Below, in pieces: positions 63,775 to 64,000 of a DNA stretch of 64,000 bases (position 1 is the stretch's first letter; each line of letters opens with the position of its first letter). The DNA comes from a bacterium. GTDB taxonomy: Bacteria; SZUA-79; Acidulodesulfobacterales; Acidulodesulfobacteraceae. Under the pieces are notes generated by a model. It had not been told where the DNA came from. It did not search any database and worked only from the letters and a program-made list of their open reading frames with translations. The position numbers and the translations under genes were made by a program. The DNA is taken from NCBI GenBank assembly GCA_021822485.1, contig JAKAQP010000005.1, positions 1 through 64,000 of the forward strand, read 5' to 3'.

Positions 63775-63798
63775 GGGACAGAATTCAATTCTGTATCC
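63775..63798. repeat. Palindromic repeat, AGAATTCAATTCT family (GGGACA arms)
   Basis: GGGACAGAATT-C-AATTCTGTATCC; imperfect arms; separated from the previous copy by CAAAATGGAAAG and followed by CAAAATGGAAAAG. Confidence 0.85.
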
Positions 63799-63888
63799 AT
63801 AACAAAATGGAAAAGATAAAAGAAACTTTAATCCTGTAATAGAACGACAAAAACCTCTTGAATATGTTATAATGACTATAAAATATCT

Positions 63889-63981
63889 ATGAAAAAGGTG
63901 TCAGATTTTATTTTACGCGTACGAAAATAAACAATTAAAGATAAAAAATTTTGCGTAAAATTAATCTGACACCTTTTTCAT
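63889..63981. repeat. 93-bp inverted-repeat (REP/MITE-like) element
   Basis: Perfect 19-bp termini ATGAAAAAGGTGTCAGATT ... AATCTGACACCTTTTTCAT plus near-continuous inner pairing ATTTTACGC/GCGTAAAAT. Confidence 0.8.
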
Positions 63982-64000
63982 AAAATAACCGGAGGAATTA

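Noticed and set aside
63731-63981. CRISPR array at the end of the window
   Set aside because: Repeats are palindromes with different arms and only two tandem units, spacers about 12 nt; not a CRISPR pattern and no cas genes.

Overview
AT-rich bacterial chromosomal segment, mostly tightly packed housekeeping genes. Gene content suggests an anaerobic or chemolithotrophic deltaproteobacteria-like lineage, but I did not establish taxonomy. Contents: two tRNA-Arg genes, enolase, CIRCE-groES-groEL, moaB and a moaD-moaE fusion, a large CoA-dehydratase activase, a Fur-family regulator with an operator-like palindrome, a divergent IorAB-like pair, two DHA2 MFS exporters, aspS, trpS, glyQS and pheS, ppdK, mfd, tandem parvulins, pdxA, uvrA, a Rieske/cytochrome b operon with an unusual membrane-bound c-type cytochrome, the F0 part of an ATP synthase (atpZ/I/B/E), and a 1217-aa GGDEF sensor. 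Most notable regions: (1) a phosphoribosyltransferase + DprA-family pair at 62133-63730, with a divergent UvrD-like helicase beside it, resembling a ShosTA-type defence/toxin-antitoxin module; (2) a dispersed family of 24-33 bp palindromes with constant core AGAATTCAATTCT and arms that vary but stay paired, plus a 93-bp inverted-repeat element at the window end; (3) a broken type II secretion/type IV pilus locus at about 0.6-3.5 kb. The palindromes also create false N-terminal extensions in ORF calls (trpS, ABC permease; the flank of one does so for aspS). glyQ appears to start at ATT, about 45 codons upstream of the supplied ORF call. All identifications come from reading motifs by eye; no database search was run.
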